NCBI GenBank assembly: GCA_028023455.1
Contig: JAQFVV010006272.1
Coordinates: 5,201,217 to 5,265,216 of the forward strand
Direction: 5' to 3'
Length of the DNA: 64,000 nucleotides
Source of the DNA: Epiperipatus broadwayi
Taxonomy: Eukaryota > Onychophora > Udeonychophora > Euonychophora > Peripatidae
Of the stretch, positions 12,250 through 25,320 are shown one piece after another. Numbering within the stretch: position 1 is the stretch's first letter; each line of letters begins with the position of its first letter. Under the pieces are notes generated by a model. It did no database searches. It was not told where the DNA came from and saw nothing but the letters and a program-made list of their open reading frames with translations. The translations under genes and the position numbers were made by a program.

Positions 12250-13720
12250 TGTATATTACATATATATATATATCCATACACACATATATAACCAACATAT
12301 AAAAATACATATATAAAATATATACAAAAAGTCATATCAAATAGACAATTTTTATATTATTATTTTTTAAAAAGCTATTTTATTTTTCATTTTTCAAAAA
12401 CTAATCTTTATTACTTCTTTATCAATTTTACTTTATTTTTTATCCTTTATCTTTTTTTCTGTCTATCATTTTTACATTATTGTCTAATATATTTTATCAT
12501 CTTTTATTTTTTGTTTTAATACCTATAAATTTAATTTTAACCATTTTATTATTTCTAATCTTATTCTTTAATAATAATTTTTATTTTATTCTCTTTAATA
12601 ATTCCCCTATTCATTTTAACTTATTATTCTTAATCTCCTCTATCTTTTAAATAATTGACTTTTTTCAAATTTCTTATCTTCTTTTTATATAGACTCATTT
12701 AATACAACTCCCTCTATTATCAATTTCCTTAACTTATAATTCTATTTGAAAAATTTAATCTTACAAACTTTTATATATACATATTTACAAGTTTTTATCT
12801 ATGCCCAAATATTAAATCTTTTATATACTTATTTAATTATTATTATTAATAATCCTATAAATAAATACGGTTTTAAATTTTTTTTATATTTTTTATTCAA
12901 AGTTCTACTCATACACCTATATGATCCCTATACATACATATATATACACATTTATGTTTTATTACTAATAATACTCCTATAAAAATAATCTTTACCCCCC
13001 CCACCTCCATTCAAATTTGGCTTTATCTTCTTAATTAATATTGCTTCTTTTATTTTCCTATCCCTTCTTTTATTAGCATTTCCAATCATCTTTATACTAT
13101 CTTTCTCAAATATATGTCATTTCCATAGTATGCATATGAATAGAGGTTTGAATAAAAAATAAAAGTTTAAAATGGTATTTGTTTATAGGATTATTAATAA
13201 TAATAAAATAAGTATATAAAAGTTTAATATGTGGGTATAGGTAAAAACTTGTATATATATAAAGGTTTGTAAGATTAACATTTTCAAATAAAATTATGTT
13301 AAGAAAATTGATAATAGAGGGAGTTGTATTAAAAGAGTCTATATAAAAAGAAGATAAAAAATTTGAAAAAAGGCAGTTATTTAAAATATAGAGGAGGTTA
13401 AGAATGGTAAGTTAAATCAAATAGGGGAATTATTAAAGAGAATAAAATAAAATTTATTATCAAAGAATAAGATTAGAAATAAAAATAAAAGATGATAAAA
13501 TAATAATAATAATGTAAAAATGATAGAAAAAAGATAAAGGATAAAAAGTAAAAAATAAAGTAAAATTGATAAAGAAGTAATAGAGGTTAGTTTTTTGAAA
13601 AATTAAAAATAAAATAGTTTTTTAAAAAAATAATAATATAAAAATTGTGAATTTGATATGACTTTTTGTATATATATATGTATTTTTATATGTGGGTTAT
13701 ATATGTGAGTATGGATGTAT
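12250..13720. repeat. AT-rich palindrome of facing Penelope 3' tails
   Basis: The left arm (about 12250-12900) and right arm (about 13155-13720) are inverted copies. Examples are TCCTATAAATAAATACGG at 12852 against the inverted stretch near 13180, and the AAAAAGCTATTTTATTTTTC block near 12370 against that near 13610. The centre is near 13050. It joins the tail of the plus copy at 11439-12155 to that of the minus copy at 14640-13981. Reading frames here (12746-12982, 13926-13603) are low-complexity and not genes. Confidence 0.75.
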
Positions 13721-13980
13721 ATATATGTGGATTTTGTATATGTGTATATATATATATGTGTGTGTGCATGGTTTGAAGATATGTATGTATATATTTTTGA
13801 TATACATATGCATGTATGTAATAATATTATAATTTGATGTCTGTATTTTTTAAAGCAATATATGTAATTATATAATTGAATATTTATAAATATAGTAATC
13901 AGATAGATTTTAAAAATTTTATCCACTTAGTAGTGCTTTTGACTATCATCATAGTCTTTGTCAACTAACTCTTTGAAATG

Positions 13981-14640
13981 CTAACCTTCCCACAATTCCA
14001 TGATCTTAATGTTTGCTGCCTGCCTATTAATTAAGTCATGTTTGTATTTGTATATTAGTATAGCTTCTTTTATTTTCATTTTGTTGTTATTTTCTTCAAT
14101 TTGGAATATTTTAACATTGTTGTAATTTAAGTTAAAATCATAAATACATGAATTATTATGGTCATGAAAAATTGATGCTGAAACATTATTAAGTACTTTG
14201 CAATTTTAATTCGATTTCCGAACTCTTTTTAACAACAGCAAGTGCTCTTTAGTTCTTTTTTCCTATGTACATCTTGATTCACCTATATATCCACTACCCC
14301 ACTTACATATCTATTTATAATGATACAATTTTTATTTATAAATGAGGCTTTATCTTTAGAATTATTTATTAATTTGTTTAATGTAGGTGTGTAAAATGCA
14401 ATATCACATATACCTTTATAAATCTTCCTTATAATTACTTGATCATTCGAAATATATGGTATTGATATTCATATTTTTTATTAGCAAGAGGGTCAATATT
14501 ATTATTAAAATTTTTATTCTTATATCTCATATTAAAATCTTTAATAACATTATATGTATGATTATAATTATAACAAACATTTAACAATTCATTCGAATAT
14601 TTTTCGATATTTTTACCTTTACCTGATGAATAAAACTATT
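13981..14640 (-). pseudogene. Penelope-like GIY-YIG end (copy 2, minus strand)
   Basis: The minus frame ends at a TAG (13983-13981) after KIMELWEG. Before it come CIYDFNLNYNNVKIFQIE and KIKEAILIYKYKHDLINRQ, the conserved C-terminal part of Penelope GIY-YIG proteins. Farther upstream, in other frames, are YTPTLNKLINNSKDKASF and a stretch with VDI and a GES-RR pattern, where the YIG and arginine of the nuclease should be. Multiple frameshifts break it. It is clearly the same family as the plus-strand fragment ending at 14918. Confidence 0.75.
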
Positions 14641-14689
14641 ATTTCTAAATAGTAAAGAATATTATTTCAAAATAAGAAAGACTTCAAAC

Positions 14690-14918
14690 CTCATTTTATG
14701 TGACATTGGCACTCTTATAATATTACTACTAATAATAATTCATGATAGTTCATGTATTTATGGTTTTAACTTTAATTACAACAATGTTAAAATATTGCAA
14801 ATTGAAAAAAAATAACAAAATAAAAATAAAAGAAGCTATGCTAATATACAAATACAAACATGACTTAATTAACAGGCAGGCAGCAAATGTTAAAATCACA
14901 GAATTGTGGGAAGGTTAG
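14690..14918 (+). pseudogene. Penelope-like GIY-YIG C-terminal fragment (copy 3)
   Basis: A near duplicate of the minus-strand copy at 13981-14180. It holds the same NYNNVKI, KIKEAMLIYKYKHDLINRQ and ELWEG stretches and ends at TAG 14916-14918. It faces the minus copy head to head around 14690, so the two form an inverted pair. Its 3' tail runs into the TA-flanked transposon at 15025. Confidence 0.72.
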
Positions 14919-15026
14919 CTTTTCAAAGTGTTAGTTGACAATGACTATAAGGATAGTTGAAAGCGCTACTAAGTGGATAAAAATTTTTAAATATATCTTA
15001 TTACTGTATTTATAAATATTCAATTA

Positions 15027-16632
15027 CACCTTTACCCCACTTAGCGATGGCAATTGGTCCTCCAAAACTCATCGTTAAGCAAGAATATCGTAGACAAAAT
15101 ACATAATTATAATGGGGGTCTATGGGAAAAAAATTGGCGGTTCCAGTGATGTAAAATATCCACATTGATTTCCATGCTCAAAGATTTTCTTGATTTTTTC
15201 ATGACAATGATGACTAAATACGGTATCTAAAAAGAAAAATTTTATATCACTAGGAAAAAAAAATGCATATTTTCACTTTAAAAAGTACAGAACAGCAATG
15301 AAACTAAATTTGAATTTAAAAGTTTTTATATTTTTCCGCGGAAGTTTTTCATCGTAATGAAAAAAAAATCTATACTGAAGTGCTTTTTTTTAAAAATTGT
15401 ATTACAGTATATATTACTACTATACATTTATTTTATTACTTATATGAAATTATTCAAATTAAAAAACAATGTTTAATTATTAATTATTTAATTGAACATA
15501 TAGAAAAAAAAATCAACTTATTTTCAAAGTAAAAAATCTAACTTCTAATTTTCTAAAACATACAGGTAGGTTTATTTTTCTTACTGTATATTTTTAGTAA
15601 TGTAATAATGCCCCCCCCCCCTTGTTCGAGTAGAAAGATTTTTAATTAAATGCAATCTGTTTTTTTAAAACTTTTCTAATTCGACATCATTTTAAAATGT
15701 TGTTTTTCTTCTGATTTGAAACATCTTGAGTATAAACAACATGTTTAAATCAATAACTATTTTTACATAATTATCCAGGTGTTCTAAAAATAATATATCG
15801 TATTTAAGAAACACACACACGCAGTTTAATATTCATATTTAGTGTTTTCCTGAAAGTTTGTGTTGATGGTATTTTATTTGTCTTGTACTGTATTTATATA
15901 TTGGAGTATTTGTATACAGTATTATCAACAAATTAAAAATCCTCCTTTTTCTTTTCAAAAACTTAATTTTCTTATCTCAATACTGAACATATATATATAC
16001 TGTATATACAGTATTTATATAATACAAAACTCCGTTTCAACTGTTTATCTTCATACAGTCATTTTCAAGGATATCTCTCTCCCACTGCTATATTTTATTA
16101 CTCCTTCTTTTACATTATTTAATTACAAATCAACGTTGAAACGTTGGAGTTTTTGTATTATATAAATATATATACTGTATATGTTCAGTATTGAAATAAG
16201 AAAATAATGTTTTTGAAAAGAAAAAGGAGAAGGATTTTTAATTTGTTATTATTGTAGAACATATATACGTATTTTAAAAGAAATAGTGGATGAACATTTG
16301 CTATGTTATTTATTATATATGATGTATACAGTATTATAGATAAAGTAATTACAGATATTTTAAGGGTTTTATAAATAAAATATTGTATGTGTATACAATT
16401 ACAGCAAAGTCATTACCTGTATACATATTACAATAATATACTTTTGCTTTTGGGTATAATATAGCTATCTCTGACATCATCAGTGACGCAAAATTCAAGA
16501 TGGCTGCCAATTTTTGTTTTTTTTTTTAATTTTTCCCGATCGTTATAGCGAATAATCGATTGTACATCGAAGTAGTGGGTACAAATTGATGATGATCGCT
16601 ATTGCGAAATATCGCTAAGTGGGGTAAAGGTG
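15027..16632. mobile_element. TA-flanked DNA transposon, pogo/Tigger-like, non-autonomous
   Basis: The terminal inverted repeats are CACCTTTACCCCACTTAGCGAT at the left end (15027-15048) and its near-exact complement at the right (16611-16632). Both ends are flanked by TA, the mariner/pogo target duplication. Inner sequence such as GGGGGTCTATGGG resembles Tigger-type ends. No transposase frame is visible. The insertion is proven by an empty site: the sister Penelope copy at about 13875-13895 (minus) reads straight through ATTCAATTATATAATTAC, exactly the two flanks with one TA. A later Penelope-type palindrome lies inside it (15920-16250). Confidence 0.8.
15920..16250. repeat. palindromic Penelope-type terminal-repeat fragment nested in the transposon
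   Basis: Arms of about 110 bases (15925-16036 and 16135-16248) pair through CTCCTTTTTCTTTTCAAAAA, a (TA)-rich block with ACTGTATATACAGTA, and AATACAAAACTCCG. The spacer contains GTTGAAACGTTGGAG, the 3' half of a hammerhead-like core. The same arm sequence recurs at 20165-20325. The 101-codon ORF at 15860-16165 lies over this palindrome and is not a gene. Confidence 0.6.
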
Positions 16633-16715
16633 TATATAATTACATATATGTATGTATGTATATTTTTATCTGTATATGAAGTGATGGTTATATGTTTATA
16701 TCATTCAATATTGTA

Positions 16716-16750
16716 GCTCTGATGAAGATTGCAGAACAGTTGAAACTGTC
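16716..16750 (+). ncRNA. hammerhead-like motif in right Penelope pLTR
   Basis: Reads GCTCTGATGAAGATTGCAGA then ACAGTTGAAACTGTC. The core blocks CTGATGA and GAAA are both intact. ATTG/CAGT pairing (with a G-T) forms stem II, and UC follows. Flanking stem I pairing is weak (two pairs). It is the inverted partner of the copy at 11336-11370. Confidence 0.42.
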
Positions 16751-18666
16751 AGGAAAATAAAGAAATTATATTAAAAAAAATTTGCATTAAAATATATATG
16801 AGGGGAGTTATTGTAAGCAATATATATTCATTAGCATTACTCATGTTTGTTTTTATTCCATATTTGATGACTAAATTACATCAATTCTGCTGACTATTTT
16901 GCTGAAGTTCTCTAATTTCTGTTTCATCAATAAATACTCAAGTGCTTTTTTTTCTGATATTATGTCGATTGTTGTCTAAACAATATTTATTTGTTACTTT
17001 TTTTCTATACATTTCACTTTATTTTATAGAGCATTTGTTGTAGAATCTAGATTCAAATTTAGATAAATCTTTTTTTTTTCTGGATTGTTAAAAAAAAATT
17101 TCAAGCAAGATTAGAATTTTTCAAATATCTTATTCTTGTTTAGTAAATGAATATCTAATTATGTTTAGTTTAAGACTAAAGGAAGTCCCAGAGAATCTTA
17201 ATTCTGTTAACTATTAAAAAATTGATTGTAATTGATTTATGCTTGATAAAGTTTGCATTATATTATAATTATTATATTAGTTGACAGATGTTTGTTTTAC
17301 ACTTCTTCTCTGTCTTATCTATCATTTTTGTCAATAGGTCACTTTTAGAAAATTTTTCATGAAAGGTTAATTTTCAATGCTATGTTATTAAAATATCTAA
17401 CAAATGATTTATTATATTAAATGTTTTTTTATCAATAAAATTAATCTCTCTTTCTCATCTAATATTAATTCTTATGATTAGAAATCTAAATTATTGTTTG
17501 GATAATAAATCAGTTAATTTATCAGAAATCTTTTACTTTATTGTCATACCTGGTCTATTTATTAAACAATAGATAGCCATGCAATCAATATTTTCAGACA
17601 ATTGCCTTGACTATTAAATTTTATTTTAGTCTGTTTAAAAAAATAATAATAATAAATTTCTTACTTTTGTTATAATATATTAATCAGCTAATGATCTTAC
17701 ATTTTTAAGATTTACACTTTATTATAGCCTTAGATAAGTAGTGAATGGTTAAACAACATCTAGTGCAACTCTTACAAAGAACTTCTGGCTAGTTCTGTTT
17801 AAATAAAACCCAATTAGTCTAAAAAGAAACATACTGAGTGTTGGCAGCATTGACTGCATTATGAGTTGATATCCATTTGACTACTCAATATTTACCTAAA
17901 ATTGAGCATAAATGTAGAATATTGTGTAGTTAAGTTGTTTCCTGATAAGTCCTGAATGGTTCACAAATAAAATGATATGATTTGTCAAAATTGGATTTTT
18001 ATAACTGAAAGTCTGTATGTCATTTTATTTAATGTACATCATTTTTTAATAAATGATCACAATTACCTTTAGTTCATAACTAGTTAAACAAAAAAATATT
18101 ATTTTGGTTCAAAGTCTTGAGACTTTCTGAAGTTTAATCTTGAATATCATAGTAGTAATAAATAGAGTTTACTTTACGGCTTTATTATACTTGCTCTTTA
18201 CTAGGAAAAAACAAGAGACAGAAACTAGTCTGGAGATTTGTTTGATATTATGATTTGAAATTCATTATTTAAGGTGGATTAATTACTGCTATCAATTGTA
18301 CAACACAATTTTCATTTAATGAGGGATTGACATGGTGTTACATTTTGATATTTTATAGTAAACTAGAAATTAATTTTCTATTTTTTTTTTTAAAATATAT
18401 ATATATTCATAAATAAAGTGAAAGATCTGGAAGCAAAGACTTTATCTGAGAGGCTCAAAAAAGAAATTAATAAAAGTGCTGGGAGTCAATCTTTTTGAAG
18501 AAACTAAAATACAATAAAATAAAAGTATGTCTTTTTAATTACCATTATTTAAAATAAATTCTTTTATAATTAAATATATAAATAAGATAATTTATATTCT
18601 TTTAACAAAAAATGGCTATAATTTTTTCAAATATAATTTTCAAATATTTTTTAATTAAGCACTTAC

Positions 18667-18810
18667 TCTTTCTGCATGGCCCACATGTAGCAATTGTTTT
18701 TTTATTCTGTAAGTTTCCTTATGGTTGTATCCTAGTAAATGATTACATTGATGCTTGAGAAGGTTGAATTCTAGTTTTAGACCATCACGGAATATTTTTA
18801 AGCATCTTTC
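18667..18810 (-). CDS. SLK: SLK/STK10-like kinase, PKK-domain exon C (internal)
   Basis: A 144-base exon (48 codons, phase 0 to 0) between acceptor ATTTTTATAG and donor GTAAGTGC on the minus strand. It begins ERCLKIFRDGLKLEFNLLKH and ends LLHVGHAER. SLK/STK10 proteins have at this place an EQ-x-RD-x-x-x-F-x-x-x-LK-x-x-LKxE segment followed by a basic helix and an EHAEKER-like junction. This exon joins exactly onto ERNFFEKLNN of the next one. It is open throughout with no stop and is charged and helical. A retained intact frame amid mutated repeats argues for a working gene. Confidence 0.87.
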
Positions 18811-20164
18811 CTATAAAAATATAGGTTATATATATATTAGGATACATGCATATATTATGCACATATAGTTTCATATTCTAAATATAAAAAAATAGCTTTG
18901 TAATAAAAACATAATTATTAATCAAAACTGTCAATATCCTTTCACATACACATTGAGTACTTAGTTCAAGAATTTGATTACAATCTTTCCTTTCTATATC
19001 AATTTACAAATTTATCAACATGAGCAATATTAAAATACTCATGCACAAACAGACATTACATATATACATTTAAGGTTAGAGGTTATTTCTATTTATATGA
19101 ATATTATCTTATATTTTCTATTCTTTATTATAATCACAATCCATGGAAATATTTAATTCAACATATACAACTCTCTGGAGAAGTGTAAATATTATTTGCA
19201 GAATGTCAAGAATGATCCTATTCTTTTATATTCTCACACTTATATTTCTAGATTTAAATCTATATAAGAACTTGGGTTTGAAGTAAAAAAAGCTCCCTTG
19301 GACCCCTTTTAAAAACACAAACAAAAGAGCTATTATAGATTTAATGAAAAAAACTGCTTTGGCCTCTGGGATTGTCAATTAGTATTAAGTGCTAATTTCT
19401 TGGTAACACCAAAGGTTATTTCTATTTACATGGATATTATCTCATTCCTATTCTTTATTATATTAACAATCCTGGAAATATTTAATTCAATATATATATG
19501 TATTAACTCTACAGTTATCAATTCTATCAACACAGCTTATGTCATGGCTGCCATCTCCAATAGCATTTACAGTTAAAATTTAAAAATCAAAAACTCATTA
19601 AAATCATACAATGTATATTTACACAATTATATTGTTTATTTAATAAATTATCTATTATATAATAAAATATGCCTCTTTGATTTTTTTCCCCCAATTATTA
19701 TTTTTTTCTTCAAATTATTTTCCAAATACAAAAGAAAGACAGCAAAATAAAAATTTCCATTGCAAATAATTGAAGGTTCTGTGAACACTCATTTAAATCT
19801 ATTCACAGAATATATATATACATACATGCACACACACATAAATAATGGAATTAATCCAAGATGCAATAAGTCTTAACTGAATAACTATTTACCAAATAAT
19901 TTTACAAATAAAATTATCAAATTTTTATTCCAGATCACCATTAAAAAATCAATGTATACACTATGTGTGTATGTCTAGTAAGTTTTGTCCATTGCATCAT
20001 TTTTATGAATCAGTAACTGCTGTCAAACAATGGATATATATATAAGTTTTGTGTAAATTTAAAGAAATTTTACACTTTGTATATAGAGGTTAATTCTATT
20101 TACTTCTGTTTCTAATCACGACTCAATCCTTTTTTCTTTTCAAAAATATACAGTACATATAGCC

Positions 20165-20325
20165 ATATAATTCTATAATTAAAAATCACTTCTTTTCTTT
20201 TCAAAAACTTTATTTGATGTATATATAAATAAAGATAGTCGAAACGTTGGAAATAAGTGGATATATATATACATCAAATAAAGTTTTTGAAAAGAAAAGA
20301 AGTGATTTTTAATTATAGAATTATA
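20165..20325. repeat. small palindrome with Penelope-type core
   Basis: Arms 20165-20225 and 20262-20325 pair along TTTTCAAAAACTTTATTTGA and AAAATCACTTCTTTTC. The loop carries GATAGTCGAAACGTTGGA, like the 3' half of a hammerhead-type core. The arms share TTCTTTTCAAAAACTT with the palindrome at 15920-16250, so the two are one family, here in a different intron. Confidence 0.6.
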
Positions 20326-23300
20326 AGGTTAATTCTAATGTAATCTATTTAAAATAGTTTTTATTTAGCCAAAAAGTACATAATGACCCCCCCCCCCCAG
20401 TTGACATTAGTGCTGAAATCACAATGTAAATTGTGATTAAAATTATATTAAAATTGTGCAATCTTGATCAGAAGACACTAAATTTGCATTGTTTTTTACT
20501 CAGTTGTCATTCTTTACTCTAATGTTACTACTATTCAAACTAATGAATTGAAATTCAAACACCCTAAGATTTAGATCACAAGTCTCTCTCTATATATATA
20601 TATATATATATTGTAACATCAACTTTCTCAGCGCATTATTTCACTTATTTAACCTCAATAAACTCTCATATATTTCAAGTAGCTAGTTAATTGAATTTTA
20701 TACTAATTTTAGGATCAAATATACCCGGGCGCCAAATTGCAGCTATAAATTGTAATGCCCACCAGAGATCATCATCATTAGCCAATTTAGGACTATAGAA
20801 GATACTGGAGAAAGTAATTAAATTGTCTCTCAAAAAAAAATAATAATAATAACAATAATATTGATAAAACCATTCAATCTATGTGGTCTTAATTTCAAAC
20901 TCGGATGAGTCATGTAAATATTTCATGATAAATTTATTATAAAATTCATAAGAATGAGACAACTTTCTTCCACAACTTTATTATAAATATCTGATCTCGA
21001 GTGGTAACTATAGAAAATACTATATACAGTTCTCATTTATATCTAACTGGAAATAACTCTGTAATTAATGCAGAGAACTCATAATCCATGTTCATAATAT
21101 AAAATCATTATTTAATTTAGTACTAGATAAAAATTATCATAAATAAATCCTCCCCATTTAATTCCATTACTTTATTTTTTGTTCTCAGCATCTATCACTT
21201 TCAATAGCCACAATTATATAACACGGAATGTCTGTGTTATGTTCTCTAATCTGAGAATCCCTAATCTTATTTCTCTAACACACATATATCTTTCGATCAA
21301 CTATCAATTTATGATTCCTATTTTTATAATAGTATAATAACTTTATTATAATATGCTACTTGACTTCCAAACTAGCTCCCGGATTAATAATTGAACTGCT
21401 CTTTCTCAAGGTCTAGATCTGTCAAGAGGTGCCCATATAAGCGATTACATTATAATGGATATGATCCCAAATCTGCTAAGTTGAATTTTGATACGAATTT
21501 ACTATTGGGAATCACTCTAAACACCAAGAGCAGGAAAGGGATTTTATGTCTGCTCCCAATATTCACAACATTACAATGAATCAAAAGATTAAATTTATTA
21601 AACCTAACTTAACTATTCCCTGTCATTTTATTCTATTATATCTAATCTATTGACCAAATTTCAATTAATAATTTTAAACCTATCATATTTTGCTAGAGTA
21701 ACTATGGAAGTAAATCATGGACATCAATCAGATAAATCAATCAAAATTTACTTATGAAAGTAAAGAACTGAAATAAATCATAAAATCAGATTATGCAAAT
21801 TAATTGTGAAAATAAATTATGTGAAAGTGAAGTCTATAAGAGTGACTTATATAAAATGATTTATGCTAATCGAATATAGGAATAATCAAGATAAAATCAA
21901 TACTGTAATTCAATCATGGAAATAAATTATCAATATAAAATTAACTATGTGAATCGAATATGGAAACAATATAATAATGACTACTGCAAATCGATCTTGG
22001 AAATAAATTATCAATATAAAAAAAATGAATAATTAAATTTAAATATGAACTAATATTACTTTAACTATAGGTGCTGGATGTAGTAGATTCTGGAGATATT
22101 TGAAACATCAAAACACAATGTAATCTTATAACAATAGTAAAATTTTATTACATTAACAATAATGAAAAAATAAAAATAAAAACACACTTAATTATAATAT
22201 TGTTATACTCAAATATATGATTCAGATCTACCAAAGACTATGGTTCGAATACATGTTTAAATTAATTAATTTTCTGGATGACTTATTTATTGTTTTGACC
22301 CATTTACTTATCAAATAAATAATTAATAATAATAATAAACACAAACACTTACGCACGGAATCAAGATTCCATATATTTTTAGCTTTAAGAAAACTTATAT
22401 CTTGAAAGAGAAGAAAACCTATAAATTTCTACCCCCCCCCCTTTTATTGTAAACATTGTCCATTGGACTATTCCAAAATAATATATTCGTTTCAATTATT
22501 CTAACTAGCAATGTTAAACAATCATAAATTTCTAAATCATTTTATCAAGCAATAATTTTCACATTTCTAATGAAGAAGGATGGTATGCCACAAAAATCCC
22601 CTACTGATTTTGCAAACGGGTTTAAATTCAAAACCCACCCTTTTACATTCATGCCTGTCAGATCTTTACATTTTTGACTGTATATATCTTGATAGGTCAG
22701 TATGTCTATTCAGCTTGACGACCTCAATTTATCATCATTCACAAAAAAATCAACACAGATCGGTTAGTTTATTAATTAAAATCTTTGTCATTCCTCACCA
22801 TACATATACATCTGACCAAATCCTTATCCTTTCTGGGCCACTTTTATTCTGTCTCGCATAAGAAAACTCTCTTCATGTCCCACATCACCATGCAGTATTT
22901 ATAATGCGCACACTGCAGCATCTTAGTAAGGGAAATTAAAAAAAAAACAATGACAACAACTCCTAACTTGAACTGTTTGCTTGAGCCAGAGGGAGATCTT
23001 TTCTTAAGATCTAGAGTCATGTAAAGAGCTCCTGCCTAGACACTTACTCTCTATATTGGCATTCAAAACATTTTCTACAATTAAACAATAATTTTATTAA
23101 TACTTCCCTATCTCAACAAAATAAACGGAGTGAAACTCAGTCATCTCCGACTGCCATAGTAAATAAATCATGAGACAGTTATTTCCCATCTATTGGGTGG
23201 TAGGATAACTTTACATTAGTAATGACAAGCATTTATAGCTTTATATAAGCCCCCACATACATCGATTACAGTCTAGATAAATGACTAAGACTAACCAGAT

Positions 23301-24359
23301 CCCGAATCAAAACATATATGAATTATTTCAATTTTAAATAGTCAAGCCAACAACATACTTAATATTTATATTAATAACAGATCATCAACATTTATAGCAT
23401 AATTATGGTTTTTTACACGATCATCCATACCACTCCTTTTCATATTTAATACTAAGCACAAATTAAATTTTAGTTAAGAATATAAAAAAAATATTTATAT
23501 CATTTCTCTCTTTTCTTTTAAATTTAAATTTACGCGAGCATCTATACTTAATGGTATCAAAATCATTTTCCTTTCCTTCCTTTAAACATTTTAAACATAA
23601 ATAAAAAAATTATTAAATTAAGATAATCTAGTGATTAGACATGTGACATTATATAAACAAAATGAAATAAAAAAAAACAAATGACATATTATATAAACGA
23701 AATAAAATAAAGAATAAATATCAACATTACAATAGTCTCTTTCCAATGTCTTTTCCTTCAACTGTCCATCAATCAATTAATGTATTCAGTTCATTTTACT
23801 TTGATATAACTATATAGATGCCCATCAGACAATTATTTTTAATCAAAGTGTATAAAAACGCACAGACAGTCATTTGAATCAAGATAGATAAAAACGTAGA
23901 TAGTTATTTTAAATCAAGATTTAGCTACAGGATAATTAATAAATTTTAAGAGTTCTGTTGATTACCTTCCATTTTGATGAATTTCTTCCTTGGTTTGAAT
24001 TGATTTGTTTTTTTCCTCTTCCTTTCCATTTTGAAGACTCAAATTATAGACTACAAGCAGTTTCTGATTACTAAACATGAATTAACTTTTTAAACATTAT
24101 ACAGAAGTTTGTTGCAGTTCTTCAAATAAATTTTAACCAGCCAAACAATTCTTTTTCTTTCAATTTCATACAAAAGTTTGACAGTTCTCTCCTTTAATGA
24201 ATTTTTAATAAGCCAAAGGAATAAATTGTGGTATTCAGTATAAAATGTCTTATTAAAAGTCGATTCATTCATAATTGATGTGAGGAAAAGAAATATGCAC
24301 CACCTATATATGAATTAGAAATTCATATTTTGGTATACTATAAAACTTAAACACATTAA

Positions 24360-24620
24360 ATTCTGAGCCATTACTTTCTCAAATAAAACTTTTAATTTTT
24401 CTTATATTCAAAAAAAAGTTTTTTCCACAATTATTTCCTTTTATTACATTTGGTTTATAGATGAAATAAACCAAAAGGCTACAATATATATATATTGTAG
24501 CCCTTTGGTTTATTCCATCTATAAACCAAATATAATAAAATGAAGTAATTGTGGACATTTTTTTTTATATATATAAGAAAAGTTAAAGGTTTTATTTGAG
24601 AAAGTAATGGCTATATTAGT
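24360..24620. repeat. perfect-looking foldback at the centre of the inverted repeat
   Basis: Arms 24362-24487 and 24495-24618 pair through GCCATTACTTTCTCAAATAA, CCACAATTA, and TTTGGTTTATAGATG/CATCTATAAACCAAA. The tip is ACAATATATATATATTGT. The sequence beyond the arms is not inverted, so this is a separate foldback element that probably inserted next to, or helped form, the larger inverted repeat. Confidence 0.75.
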
Positions 24621-25320
24621 TCAAAAGTAACGTATATAGAGACAGTTTGTGTTTGTATAAAATGTAGTTAGCCTTATTTAATGCAGGGGGGATGATTGAT
24701 TTTTTTTACCAATATAATAATTCAGGAATAAATATTTATATGACTAGGATAAAGTCTTGTGAATTTGATATCTATTATTAAAGAGTTGAGAATTAAGATT
24801 GAATCGATTGTCAGTAGCTTTAGTTAACAGTTTCTTTCTAGAGAATAAGTTTAAAGTAGTAGGAGATTATGGTGAATATTTATGTTTATGATTATCAGAA
24901 AATATAATTGATTTTATACTTGTAATTATAAGAAATTATGATGGATATTTATGTTCATATAATCTGAATAATCAGTTTTCTATTTGGTCTGCACATGTGT
25001 GTGTGATACAGATATATGGGTTTGATTTTTTTCCTTTCCTTTATAAAAATTGACATAATTTTTTAAATTATTAAAAATGTAAATCTAAATAAGAAATTAT
25101 TTAGATCCAATGAATGTAATCTTTGTTTGACCAAAAAAAATGTTGGTAAGCTTATGTTTTCAATTATATCTTCTTTAACTAATTTTCCATAAATTAATCG
25201 ACAATGTATTAATTAAAGAGATCTGGTTTCAGATCAGACAAAGTTGTTAATAGTAACACTTAAGAGTCATTGTTCGTTCTGAATGGGGATTTTTTTGATT
25301 AGACTTGAAGAGGAACCACT

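Larger units (their letters stand above)
11267..16830. mobile_element. Penelope-like element complex with inverted copies
   Basis: The two ends are inverted copies of the same sequence. 11267-11440 (with CATATACACTTTGATGC, TTTATTTTCCTGACAG and a CTTCATCAGAGC core) reappears reverse-complemented at 16645-16830. Inside are three fragments of a Penelope ORF 3' end: plus at 11439-12155, minus at 14640-13981 and plus at about 14700-14918. The segment 12250-13720 is itself a large palindrome centred near 13050, made of the 3' tails of the first two copies facing each other. A separate DNA transposon (15027-16632) interrupts the third copy. Penelope elements are known for inverted and tandem terminal repeats (pLTRs), 5' truncation and hammerhead motifs. 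I infer at least two insertions rather than one unit. Confidence 0.75.
10566..18666 (-). other. intron between SLK-like exons C and D (8.1 kb)
   Basis: Starts at donor GTAAGT (18666-18661) and ends at acceptor TTTACAG (10572-10566), phase 0. It contains TAA-repeat runs (about 10637-10655 and 11098-11120), the whole Penelope-like complex 11267-16830 with its nested DNA transposon, and about 1.8 kb of featureless AT-rich DNA (16831-18666). No extra exon was seen. Confidence 0.75.

Noticed and set aside
12746-13926. Tyr/Ile-rich ORFs on both strands
   Set aside because: They are produced by TATACA/TATATG repeats in the Penelope-tail palindrome.
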